DNA of 64,000 nt from Nepenthes gracilis (GCA_033239525.1 BSYO01000038.1:5397041-5461040), one strand, 5' to 3'; positions 32,888 to 43,262 are shown, counted from the stretch's first letter. Numbers and translations: made by a program. The notes: generated by a model not told the origin, from the sequence alone.

Positions 32888-34153
32888 ATGATTAGCATTG
32901 CCTGTTGAAACGTGAGGGGACTAAATGGGTTCGTAAAAACCCACGAAGTCAGCAGCCTCATTAGCTCCCATAGGTGCAGTATTGCTGGTCTGGTTGAAAC
33001 CAAGGTCGCGGAGAGGAACACCCTGAGTGTCTCCGCTAGTATCAGACCTAACTGGTCTTGGATTATGAATTACTCCGCGTCTTCGAACGGTCAGATTTGG
33101 GTGAGCTGGGACCCCCAATTGGCTTCGGTTAACATCCTCTCCTTGGAGGATCAGGTCATTCATACCGAGGTCCTTTTCCGGGAGGAGAATATCCGATGCC
33201 TCTTGTCCTTTGTCTACGGTGCAAATATAGAAAGTATCAGAAGACTTCTTTGGGAGAGCCTTCAGACGATGTCTAATCACTCGGGCGATCTCCCCTGGGC
33301 TGCGCTTGGAGACTTCAACGCTGTTAGATTTCCGTCCAAGGCCCTGGGTGGTATATGGCACAACAAAAGCTCTCTTGATCTTGATAAATGCCTTAGAGAC
33401 TGATCTTGAAGACGTTTGCCATGAAGGTATGCACTATACCAGGAATGATGGCCGGGACTCATCCCTTCGTATTTACAGAAAGCTTGATAGAGTTGTCGTC
33501 AATGGGAATTGGATTGACCAATTTCGCAGGGCCAAAGCCCTTTTTTTCCCTGCAAGACTTTCTGACCATTTACCCTGTATTTTTCTCCCTTCTAGTGACT
33601 CACCTAGAAAACACGGGATGTTCCGGTTCAATAATTTCCTCACTAAATCCCCTCAGTTCCACCATTTGTTTGCAGACGCTTGGAAGGACAACACCACCGG
33701 CACTCCAATGTTCCGGCTGGTGGCTAGACAAGTGGCTCTCCTTCGGGGGGGATTGCAACTTATTGCCTCCATCCTCTCGTCCGTCCACCTCTATTGGGCC
33801 TCAATATTCATTCTGCCCAAATCCATTCTTAATCAGATCGATTCCATAATGAGGCGGTTCCTTTGGAACGGATCTACTGATGGGAAGGCTATTGTAAAAG
33901 TAGCCTAGGCTGACATCTGTTACCCGAAGAGTGAAGGTGGGTTAGGGTTCAAGAATTTGCAGGCGTAAAACAAAGCCCTCATCTGCAAACTCTTATGGCG
34001 TATCATGTCAAAGGATCCTGAATCAGCCTGGTCTTCATGGATCCACAAGACTAGAATCAGGGACCGGTGCATCTAGACTCTCAAAGTTCCGGACTCAGCT
34101 CCATGGAGCAAGAAAAAGATCATGAAACTTCGTCCCTTTATGAGCTCTCACTC
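32888..34153 (+). pseudogene. LINE-E ORF2, EN plus RT C-terminal part with RT core deleted
   Basis: The ATG at 32888 gives MISIAC-stop-NVRGLNG: the Trp of the conserved CWNVRG motif is TGA. EN continues with VETKV, GDFNAV, a frameshift near 33403, then DHLPCIF and MFRFNNFLTKSP. Near 33725 the reading jumps from FRLV directly to a segment aligning with the RT C-terminal region (LQLIASILSSVHLYWASIFI), so about 600 residues including the whole RT palm and FADD box are missing. The frame stays open across the join. Further stops follow at 33906, 33966 and 34074. Element d is inserted at 34171/34172. Confidence 0.92.
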
Positions 34154-34171
34154 TATTAAGAACATTGGTGA
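34154..34171. repeat. TSD of element d in LINE-E, left copy
   Basis: TATTAAGAACATTGGTGA (18 bp) repeats perfectly at 40153-40170. LINE-E ORF2 continues after the right copy. Confidence 0.95.
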
Positions 34172-34766
34172 TCCAAAGCCTCCTGAGTTGGGTGTCGTTA
34201 GGTCTGTAAATCAGGACCCCTTTCCATCCCAATTGGGCTTGGCTGTACCTTCAATCTTTCCTGCAGACAATGGGGTCCAATGCTGCCTCTTGGATGCCTC
34301 CGGATGCCTGGATGTGAGTTCTCAGAGTAATGATTTGGCTCCAACCTCCCCTAACTCCGGGCCTGACTCTCACCCATTGGACTTGGATGAATATTTACTT
34401 ACCCCTACCTCTATTAAGAGGATTTCGTTGAAATACTCATCGAAATCCTTTTTGGGAGTTGAAATGAGGGGTATGGAAAATGATTGGAAGATGTCTAAGT
34501 CTAGGAAAAAGAAAAAAGCTGCCTCTAGGAAATCCAGAGGCACGCCCTGCTCTAAGGAAATGCTGCTGGGGTTACTTTTTGACTGGGGACCTGGGAACCC
34601 TGTTTTTTATCCTCTGTTTTATGCCAGCTTATGTTGGGTGTGTGCCCATTTTGGATTGTTTGGATCCCTAATCGTCTGGTCTTGTAAGGGACTTAGTTTT
34701 GGAGCTTCTCTGTTAAGGTGGGGGAGCTGTCGGCAATCGGCCAGCTCTCTACCTGTTATAGCTTAA
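34172..34766 (+). pseudogene. ORF1 C-terminal fragment of element d
   Basis: The reading starts PPELGVVRSVNQDPFPSQLG and contains the C-terminal module LDEYLLTPTSIKRISLKYSS, then VEMRGMENDWK and the Lys-rich end SKSRKKKKAASRKSRG. It aligns with element c (LDEFMLTPSSIKRITKQYSP, LRGMEANWK, SRKKKKSATKKSRG). Element c stops soon after SRG, but here the frame runs on for about 70 codons of hydrophobic, Cys/Trp-rich sequence, probably a lost stop. DUF4283 is absent because of 5' truncation. Confidence 0.88.
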
Positions 34767-36416
34767 CCGAGTGCCTTGACCCTTGCTGATATGATGGCTG
34801 TGAAATGCTGGTGTTGTCTGTGCTGCTCTATAGTTGGGCTCTGCAGGGATGTTGTTGGCTGTAGTCTCTAGATGCTTCAGTTATCTTTATTTATTTTTAA
34901 TAATAAGGGAGGTTTGCCCATCTGATTTACTAATGGGATTTTGCTGTGGTGAGAATTCTGTTGTATTGTTGTTGTTGGCTCACTGCCAATTCTCAGATGC
35001 TGGCCTCTGCTTCTGCTGGTGCATGTTGGAGATCTGCTGCCCTAGAGTTCTGTTTCTTCTGGGGCATTCAGCTGGTTAACTCATGCTGAGATGTTTGGGA
35101 TTTGGTGGCTAGTTGGACTGGCAGAAAAGAATCCAATGTGGATGTTGATTTCTCAGGACTGTTGTAGTAATTGCAAAGGCAGTTGCTCCTAAAGATGGAT
35201 GTATACTGATGCTGTTGCATCCTATGGAGGGTAGCACAATGCTGGTGCTGCTTTCTTACTGACGGCCTGATGTTGTCCAGCTGATGGTGCATTTGAATTT
35301 TGGACCTTTGTTTCTGGGTGATACTTGCTGATGATGGGGTGACAGTTTTGGAATACTGTAAAATGCTGTTGTTTCTTCCCCTGGTTGCGGCGGTTACAAT
35401 TAGCCGGGATTGATTGGTATGTAGTCGTACCTGTATGGGCTGCTGCTGGGGCAGGTCCATGAATTTTGGATGGCTGATAGCTGCTGATGCTCGATGCTGC
35501 ACATTCGGCTGGTGATCTCCTGCTATGGATCATTGCTGATCTCCTGATGGTTCGTGTAGCTGTCACAGTTTGCTGTTATGAAGGGTTATCTCCCTTCTGC
35601 TATTTACGGAACTGCTGGGATGTAGTAGCTGTCATGGTTGGCTGCGGTTTTGGCATTAGGTGGCTATACTGCTCTGGAAAATTGCTATGGCTGCTTAGCA
35701 TGGAGTCTGGTGCAGCATGTTGCGGTGGTTTTTGATGACCATTGATGCCTGTTTCTGTAATAATCTGGCTCCCACCAGATTGATGCTCAATCTGGGCTTG
35801 ATGCTGAAGCTGTGTGTTCCATTTTGCTTAGTAGCTGTGAGCTGTGAGCTGTGGTACTGGAGCTGATGACCACGATGCCGGAATTTTGCTTAGTAGCTGG
35901 TTGACGTTGGATGTGGAAATTAGATGCTGTTGCTTTTTTCCTTGTTGATGCAGTCTTGCCTGACGGTTGATGCTGCATTCGGATACTGTCTTGTTGCTGG
36001 CGGAGATGAAGTGTGGCCTGTTGATGCAGGGTGCCTTTTCTTGTTGCTGATGCCATTTGCTAATAGGCGATGTTCCTGCTGCAGATGGCTTGCTTTCTTT
36101 GGCATGCTTGGAGGAGGACCGGTTGGAGCTGGTAGATTTATGATGCCAGTCTCTGGATCTGATGCTGGAATGATACAGATTCTGGGTGGTGTGCTGGAAA
36201 ACAGATGATGTCGGTTTCCAGGATGGAGGCTGGATTTCTGTTGCTGTAGCAGCACAGTGTATGCTGTAAATTGCTGATGGGCTTAGAGGGTTGGACCCGC
36301 TGTTTTTGTGATGTAATATTTCTCATTTACTATAGGTTACGTAGAATGTTGGCCTCCTAAAGGTCTATTATGTACTCCTGTTTGTACTTATCGCTCGGGG
36401 TATGCCCCAGCGGGTT

Positions 36417-36456
36417 ATGTTTTACTCCCAAGTTAAAATACTTGGAGCTAAAACAT
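36417..36456 (+). other. Tail hairpin H10 (element d)
   Basis: Arms ATGTTTTACTCCCAAGT and ACTTGGAGCTAAAACAT, loop TAAAAT. Confidence 0.9.
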
Positions 36457-36550
36457 CAAATTTGTAATTTTTTTCTCCCATCAATCCAAAATACTTTTTT
36501 TTTGGTAAGTAAGTATTTTGGATTATAGGGAGGAAAAAATTACAAAATCT

Positions 36551-36590
36551 ATATTTTATCTTCAAGTATTTTGACTTGGAAATAAAACAT
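36551..36590 (-). other. Tail hairpin H11 (element b)
   Basis: Plus-strand arms ATATTTTATCTTCAAGT and ACTTGGAAATAAAACAT, loop ATTTTG. It lies about 100 bp from H10 in inverse orientation. Confidence 0.9.
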
Positions 36591-37619
36591 AACAAGTTAG
36601 GGCATACCCCGAGCGAAAGGTACAACAGAAAATACCCAAAAAGCCTCTAAGAGGACAGCGTTTAACCAAAAAAATATCAAATGTAATCGTACATTACACA
36701 TTAGCAGGCATTCAATAGTGAAGCGCAACTTGCAGTGCAACACTATCTACATCTGGGCAGTTCATATCCATCTTCAGCGCAGGACAAGCTGGCCTTCTAT
36801 ATTCAGCAATAGAAAGTAGCTCCATTAACGTGTCCATGCATCAGAAGCAGCAGGGCATCAGTTCGCAGCACCATTTCAGCGCCAGCAAAACAACAGCAGA
36901 AGGGACCTGGGATTCCAGCCAATCCACCTCCATCAGCCAGCCTCAATGTCAAGCTGGCAACCAACTTCCAGATATCCGAATCAGTTGAGGATATCCAGCA
37001 TGCAACTGGCTATATCAGCTCGGCCTATCTTCAGCAGGCACCAGCAGCATCAGAAAGCTGCATAGAAGCTCATCATTGCAATCCAAAGCAGTACCAAACA
37101 ATGCTGCTGCATCTGCCTCAGCACTCAATATAAACCCGAGACAGGATTCTCATCAGCAGAGCAGTATGTACAGCAAGGAGGCTCCTCCTACATCATTAGC
37201 AACACTTCACACCGTCTCAGCCTCACAAACCAGGCAGCAGAAAGAAGCCAGTAACCGGCAGTACTGCACATTCGCATATACATACTGCATTCCACGCCTC
37301 CAGCAAGAAGCCACAAGACCAGCATGAGATAAACAGACATGGTCCACATCATAGGCCAGCAGATCCCCAAAGCCCCAATGCGCCAGTTCAGAGGCAGCAT
37401 TGGATCAGCTCATTGATAGGCCTTCAGGAACAACTAGCAGCCAAAAAATATCATCATTCAGCATCAGGTCTATAGAAACCACAGACAGATGGGCCATTAA
37501 AGCCAATCAGCTCAGCACGATAGCCACCCAGAAGAGAGCAGTTCAGAAGGAACAGCTACCTAACTCGATCAGCCAGCATAGACCCAAAAAACCAGGAACT
37601 ACTCCCACTGCAGCAAAAA

Positions 37620-40008
37620 TCAGGAATGAGGTCGCCCGACTTTCTTGGAAGCGGATTTACGCCGCCGGCGTTCAGCAGCCACTCGTTCCCACCCATTTAT
37701 AGCCTGTCTAGCGAATTGCTCATCATCATAGCGTTGGCGATCGTCATAGACATTAGCCACAGCACCCGCAGCAGGATACGCACAGGATCTAACAGGACCT
37801 ATTCTACAATCAGAATCCTTAGTAACAGCCACTAAGGGCTCGAATTCAGATCCAGGCAACCGATAATAGGACCGGACATGGCATAGATCGAAGAGCACGT
37901 TCGGCTGGATCCACAAATCCATCAACAGATGGATTATGAAGGCGATCTCCCGGAGAAGAGGCAGCGAGGGAGTATTTACGAACGATCCGCTCAATAGACT
38001 CCGGTGTAGATTCTTCAACCCCAGGAGTAAGGCTAATCTCACGAGCCACATCCCCTTCAGGGAGGCCCTTCAACCTGGCTCATGGGCATCAGGTTATCAA
38101 GCTCCTGTTTGGACGGGGATAAGGGCAAAGCATGGACTGAACCACTCTCCAAGATACAGGGTAGCACTACTTCTGCCCCCTGAATCCTCGGGGGCCCATA
38201 TCCGGGTCGCGGACAAGGGGCACGAGCTGACATCATGAAGATCAGATGGGGCCTTAAACAATAAGCCATCCACGGCATCAGCCGGGAGTACTTGCGGGTG
38301 ATCCGCACGATAGACTCCGGAGTAGAGTCATCGACTCTAGGAGTTGGACCAATCTCAGCTCAAGCAGCTATTCCAATTGACCCATCAACCTGGTGCTGAT
38401 GATTCGAATCAGCACCCAATTCAATGTAGAAGTCTGGGGCGCCTCCATAGAACCAGCCCAATTTGGACGCATACCAGAGTTAGTATCTGCCGCGAGGATA
38501 ATCTGCAGCAAGATCATCCACAACTTGAGTGCCCACATCCAGCCCAGGGTTATCAAAGGATGAGGCAACATTAGCGAGCTCAGCATTCGTGGACCCGAGA
38601 AAGGGCCCAGGACACTGACCCGGGGGATCGAGAGGAGCACACAGCAAAGGTTGTCTGAAAGGGATCCGAATCCATTTGTTGGGCCGGCATTGAAGATACC
38701 TGCCCACTAGCTGAAAATTCTTCAGAGGCAGGACTACAAGACTGCTTATCCCAAGAAAACTCATCACTAATAGAATGGGAACCAATCTTTCTGACAGATG
38801 TCCCCACATCATGGGGTGCAGCTTCAACACCAACTTCAGATAACCCTTGAACAGGGATGGGTTTAAAAGACAAACACCCATCCACTTCAGCACCAGGAGC
38901 CGGGGCCAAAGACTGAACTGAATTCTTCTTTAATCTGTTAGGAACAGAGTGATAGGCAACATCAACTTCCATCAGCTTGGAGGAAGTAGCATCACCCGAC
39001 ATAATCTTGATTTTAGCTGGTTGAGGATCACCCTTTTTCATCTCAACACATATTCTCGCCACATGAACCCGATCCATCTTGGCAGTGTGGGGATCACACA
39101 AGATTGGTTTACCAATCCTACTAGCGATCCAACTTAATCCCAATGGAGTCCAATATTCAATTGGCACATTTGTCAAAGAGATCCAAACAGGAAACGTCAA
39201 GAGGGCTCCCTGATCAAGTGATAAACCCGGATACCATCGTGTGAGGAAAACAGGGGATTTCTTGATGGCCCAGGGGCCACGGGCCAAACACTCCTCCATC
39301 AGAGCCACAGATTCAAATTGAAAGAAGTAAAGACCTTTGTCATTGATAGCTATGTGCCGCAAACCAAAACGCGCCCAAACCCTCCGAGCTATGGACATGA
39401 CCGCCGATGAGTTGCTTACAAAAAAAAAATGAACCGCCGATGAGTGAGGACGATTTTCAGGGAATAAGCCCACCAAAGTGGCGCCCCAGAAATCAGAGCA
39501 CTGCTTCACAACCTCATCAGGAGGTGGAAGCGGGCAATCAAAATCATACCCATCCCGAGGAGGATAATATTTAAGGGAGCCAATTGAACAGAATCCCCTA
39601 TCCAAGGCCACTTGAGCCCAGGATTTTGAGATACCATTTACAGTAGCAGACTTTATGAAGGTATTAGGGGATACCTTGGCCGTATTCGCCTTCACAAGCG
39701 ACGCAGGAGAGCGGATGACCTTTGTTTCTGAACAAGGCGAGCCACAGCAAAGAACGCCAGAATCCACCGAGGGGGGGCAGGAAGGGATAGCCGGTACCGG
39801 AGGAACACTAGCGTCAACATCCGAACCCTTCAACTGCGTTAGAAAAACGGCGTCAGGGCCGTTTGGAGAGGCGAGAGAGGTAGCAAGGAGAGGAGGAAAA
39901 TTGCTCGAAATAGACAGGTCGTTCAGCTGTCTGAAGAGGAGGGACAGGAGGACCATGGGGATCGAGGTCTGAGGACAGACCGTGGGGAGCCCCCAAAGGT
40001 CCAGCCAT
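37620..40008 (-). pseudogene. ORF1 of element b (DUF4283 protein)
   Basis: The ATG complementary to 40006-40008 (MAGPLGAPHGLSSD) corresponds to MAGHLGAPHV in element a. A frameshift near 39956 leads into a 458-codon open frame (to 38580) with SWAQVALDRGFCSIGSLKYY, DUF4283 (DFWGATLVGLFPE, RRVWARFGLRHIAIND, YFFQFESVALMEECLARGPW, LTFPVWISLTNVPIEYW, GLSWIASRIGKPILCDPHTA) and AYHSVPNRLKKNS with no CCHC knuckle. Frame changes follow near 38500 and 38060. The segment encoding the TPESIxRIxRKYS motif is present twice (about 37960-38040 and 38260-38340). The end is ERRRRKSASKKVGRPHS. Micro-insertion M4 adds 11 codons in frame. Confidence 0.9.
39412..39429 (+). mobile_element. Tail-only micro-insertion M4 (18 bp), kept in frame
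   Basis: TTGCTTAC followed by A10, flanked by ATGACCGCCGATGAG (39397-39411) and TGAACCGCCGATGAG (39430-39444, one base expanded). Insert plus duplication add 33 nt, so the antisense ORF1 of element b stays open and gains HFFFVSN between two SSAV copies. Confidence 0.9.
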
Positions 40009-40152
40009 GGCCGGCGTCAAAGCCGCCGGGGCGAACGAAAAGACAGGAAGAAATTCGAATTTGAATTTCAGGAGAGAGGAGAGAGCATCTCTCTCCTAAC
40101 TTTCGAATTTCAAATTTCAATCCAAAATACTTACTTATCAAAAAAAAAAAAA

Positions 40153-40980
40153 TATTAAGAACATTGGTGACGGCACTGATACTTTTATCTGGCATGACCA
40201 CTGGCACCCTATGGGTTCGCTCAGCAATGTTAGCACGGATCGAATTCGTCTGGACACGGGTTTATCTTGGGGTGCAAAGGTATCTCAAATAATCAGAGAT
40301 GATCATTGGGATTGGCCTAATCCTTATGATCAGGAAGTCTCTAGTCTCGCTGAAAACATGCCCCATTATCTCGCTAACATCGTGGATAAAGATTCCTTGA
40401 GATGGGACGGGAGCCCAAATAGAATTTTTTCGACTAAGACTGATTACCTTGTTTTTTACCCTCTCAAGCCCAAACTGAGCTGGACAAACTTAGTCTGGGG
40501 CACTGTCCATATTCCTGCCTATGCTTTTAGTCTTTGGTTGGCTATCAAAGGCAGGCTTAACACCAATGATCAAATTCACGGTGTCCCAAACCTATCCAAC
40601 ACTTACATTTTTTGCAACTCGGATAATGAAAATCATGAACATCTTTTCTTCTCATGTACTTTCTCCAATTCCTTATGGACCACTATCCAAAGGAAAGCTG
40701 GCATTCAATGGCCTTATCCCGAATGCTCCCAAAACATTAATTGGGCTGCTCAACAATGGAAAGGAAAGAACCTATTTGCCCTATCCAAACGTCTTTCTCT
40801 TGCGGCCACAGTTTATTTTATATGGAGAGAACGTAACAATCGGATCTTCAAGAAATCCTTTCCACAGGATTTACCCCAGATTTGCTCTCAGATTACAAAT
40901 GTTGTTCGGGACAAATTAAAGACCTCCTTGCCGTTACCCGGTCGCCCAAGCCTTCCGCTTGTTAGGCGTTGGAACATTTA
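40153..40980 (+). pseudogene. LINE-E ORF2, C-terminal part with zf-RVT
   Basis: This continues LINE-E ORF2 after element d; the first 18 bases are the TSD. It is open from 40211 to 40979 (256 codons): STDRIRLDTGLSWGAKVSQI, RWDGSPNRIFSTKTDYLVFY, IPAYAFSLWLAIKGRLNTND, the knuckle IFCNSDNENHEHLFFSC (the first Cys of the usual CxxC is Phe), WKGKNLFALSKRLSLAATVY, then LVRRWNI and a stop at 40979-40981. The intact length shows that the RT-core deletion upstream is not general decay. Confidence 0.94.
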
Positions 40981-41761
40981 ATAAAAAAAAATTTGATACC
41001 TGATAAGGTGTTTTTTTCCCTCAGGAGCCTTGTTTTTGTTTTCCTTGGGCTCTGTTATCTCGTTTTATATCGCTTTTGTGTATATTGTTTCATCAGTATA
41101 GCTCCTTTGTTTCTTCCCTCCTCTGGAGGTCTGGCTCGAAAAAAAAAAAAAATCGGATACCTGATAAGGTGTTTTTTTTCCTTCAGGAGCCTTGTTTTTG
41201 TTTTCCTTGGGCTTTGTTATCTCGTTTTGTATCGCTATTGTGTTTATTGTTTCATCGGTACAGCTCCTTTGTTTCTTCCCTCCTCTGGAGGTCTGGATCC
41301 AAAAAAAAAAAAAAAAAAGAGCTTATAGGTGCCTTTCCGTTGGCATCTTTTTTCTTGGTCTCTGTTATCTCGTTTTGGCTTGCTGTGGCGTCTATTATAT
41401 CATCTCCATGGTTTTTTTTTCCATCTTCCATCCGCTGGATGTCCTCGCTATAAAAAAAATAATAAAAAAATAAAAAAATAAAAATAAAAATCAGATTTGT
41501 TCCCATCTTTTCTGTTGTGGCCCGGTGTGTTTCTTTCCATGGGGGCTTTTGGGCCTGTTGCCGACCCTCCATTGATGTTAAAGTGGCTGTGACTATATAC
41601 TGTCTTGTTAGTATATTCCTAATTTGGTCTGTCCTTGGAGTAGCTAATGCTGCTTCATTCGAAGATGCTGATGCTTATTGTCATTGAGCTGGTGGTACGT
41701 GTAGCCGAAGGTGGATCTGCTGCTATGTAGCTTGATGTTGGTTGGTTTGTGGTTGGGCTGA
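40981..41761 (+). other. LINE-E 3'UTR start: tandem poly(A)-ended modules
   Basis: Immediately after the ORF2 stop and an A-run come three tandem copies of a module of about 160 bp (about 40995-41155, 41156-41320, 41322-41480). Each starts near GATACCTGATAAGGTG (degenerate in the third), contains TTCCTTGGGCTCTGTTATCT and ends in an A-run (A13, A18, then mixed A/T). After these the CTG-rich part starts (41490-41761) before the next insertion. Confidence 0.85.
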
Positions 41762-42180
41762 TTTTTTTTTTTTTTTGGTATGTAAGTATTTTGGATTAAT
41801 GGGAGAAAAATAGTACAAAAAAATATGTTTATCTCCAAGTATTTTGACTTGAAGATAAAACATAAGACGCTAGGGCATACCCCGAGCGGACATTACATCT
41901 GAATATACAAAAAGACCTCTAGGTGGACAACGATTACCGAAAACGACACAATATGGCATTTCCAGCATAAACAAAATTGAACATATCATTCATAAGTTGA
42001 CACACATAATCGGCATGCTCCAGCTCAGAGACCGACACACCATCATCGGCCCAACATACAAATCAGCGGCACCATCTTCCATCAGGAACTACGATGCATT
42101 TCGGCGGCACATCGGCTCGGCGAGAGTCTTTGCCACTTCGGCAAAACAAAAACACTAGGCCGAACTACGAGGATAGGCAG
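41762..42180 (-). mobile_element. 5'-truncated element in LINE-E 3'UTR
   Basis: It starts with T15 then GGTATGTAAGTATTTTGG on the plus strand (the family tail, with one change in the terminal repeat) and has the hairpin at 41825-41863. The right end is approximate: GGTTGGGCTGAT before it and AGTTGGCTGAT near 42185 may be a diverged TSD. No ORF. Confidence 0.7.
41825..41863 (-). other. Tail hairpin H12
   Basis: Plus-strand arms ATGTTTATCTCCAAGT and ACTTGAAGATAAAACAT, loop ATTTTG. Confidence 0.9.
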
Positions 42181-42295
42181 TTGTAGTTGGCTGATACTAG
42201 TGACTTATTAGCAGATGATCAAGCTTGCCCGGTTGGCGTGTCAGGCGAGTGGATTTCAGGCAGTGTTTTCTTCTTTGCCGGGGTTGTATGTCACA
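42181..42295. other. Unassigned sequence before the assembly gap
   Basis: I see no gene here. The stretch may belong to LINE-E 3'UTR or to another element, and the gap on its right prevents a decision. Confidence 0.4.
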
Positions 42296-42395
42296 NNNNN
42301 NNNNNNNNNNNNNNNNNNNNNNNNNNNNNNNNNNNNNNNNNNNNNNNNNNNNNNNNNNNNNNNNNNNNNNNNNNNNNNNNNNNNNNNNNNNNNNN
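42296..42395. other. Assembly gap (100 N)
   Basis: Exactly 100 undetermined bases, the usual placeholder for a gap of unknown size. Sequences on the two sides may not be as close as shown. Apparent ORFs across it are artefacts. Confidence 0.98.
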
Positions 42396-43262
42396 TTTAT
42401 GTTTATAAAGACGGAGTGACCTTTCGTTTGACGATTCCGGAGCTTTAAAAGGCCGGAGTAGTTTTATCCTTTTATCCGGAATGATTTGCCGGAATACTTT
42501 TATCCTTTTACCCGGTGTGCTATTTTTTGTCCTCTTAAAGGCCGGAGTGGCTTTTTCGTTCAAAAAAAAAAAAGAAGAAGAGTTTAATGTTCGCTACAAG
42601 GCCGGTGTGATCTATCGATCGATGATTCCGGTACCCTAAAAGCTGGAGTGCATTTATCCTTATATCCGGAGTACCATTGCGTTTAATGTTCCGGTGCCCT
42701 AAATGGTCGGAATGCTTTTATCCGGAGCTCTAAAGGCCGAAGTACTCTTATCCGGAGTTCTAAAGACCAGAGTGCTTCCTTAAATCCGGAGTGCCTTTAC
42801 GCTTGATCTTTCCGGCGCCCTAAAAGGCCGGAGTACTTTTATCCTTTTTCGGATTAATTTTTTGGCATTTTATAGGCCAGAGTGGTTTTTTCCATCAAAA
42901 AAAAAAAAAAAAGAAGACACCTTGAAGGCCGGTGTGCTCTTCGTTCACTAAAAGGTCGGAATGACCTTTTAGCGGACATATCCCGTAGTCCCTTTGTTTC
43001 TCTAAAAGGTCGGACGGAGTGCCTGTGTTCCTTAGTGGCCGGAGTGCTTTATGCTCATCTCAGACGAAGTGGCTTTGTTCGTTTTTCGGAGTGCCTCTTT
43101 GCTCTCTATTGGATGGAGTGGCTCTGTTGCTGTGGCCAGAGTATTTTCTCACTTTGGACGGGTGGCATTACTGTTTTATCCGGAGTTCCTTTGTTCCTTT
43201 AAAGAGCGGAGTGGCCTTGCTTATCTTTAAGGCTGGTGCGACCTTGTGTGTGGTGTGGACAG
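42396..43262 (+). repeat. Degenerate minisatellite with CCGGAGTG core in a LINE 3'UTR
   Basis: About 28 imperfect units of roughly 30 bp share the core GGCCGGAGTGC followed by TTTTATCC, with variants CTAAAAGGCCGGAGT and TATCCGGAGTGCC. The array is interrupted by A-runs (about 42562-42574 and 42898-42912). By position and composition it occupies the place of the A-run-ended modules that follow ORF2 in LINE-B, LINE-E and LINE-F, but its sequence is unrelated to theirs. ORFs crossing it have no recognisable domain. Confidence 0.85.

Larger units (their letters stand above)
36497..40116 (-). mobile_element. ORF1-only element b (3.6 kb) inserted in the tail of element d
   Basis: TSD TCAATCCAAAATACTT (36481-36496, 40117-40132). 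The target is the conserved tail of element d, about 20 bases before its poly(A). On the minus strand: a 108-bp 5'UTR with GGAGAGAGATGCTCTCTCC, ORF1 (40008 to 37620), about 1 kb of CTG-rich 3'UTR, hairpin 36551-36590, ACTTACTTACC and a short A-tail. No ORF2. It contains a tail-only insertion (39412-39429). Confidence 0.94.
34172..40152 (+). mobile_element. ORF1-only element d, 5'-truncated, containing element b
   Basis: Delimited by an 18-bp TSD. The plus strand begins within the ORF1 C-terminal region, then has about 1.6 kb of CTG-rich 3'UTR, the tail with hairpin 36417-36456 and, after the nested element b (36497-40116), the final bases ACTTATC-A(n) at 40133-40152. ORF1 passes directly into 3'UTR with no ORF2. 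Its C-terminal protein sequence resembles element c more than a or b. Confidence 0.93.

Noticed and set aside
34560..34766. Extended hydrophobic C-terminus of element d ORF1 as a membrane segment
   Set aside because: It reads into sequence that is 3'UTR in related elements; loss of the stop codon is the simpler explanation.
40981..41480. LTR-like direct repeats flanking an element
   Set aside because: The repeats are tandem, each ends in an A-run and they lack TG..CA ends; they are 3'UTR modules of LINE-E.
41762..42190. Firm TSD for the element in LINE-E 3'UTR (GGTTGGGCTGAT versus AGTTGGCTGAT)
   Set aside because: Two differences in 12 bases next to a gap; too weak to define the right boundary.
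42187..42563. ORFs running through the N gap
   Set aside because: Undetermined bases create an artificial open frame.
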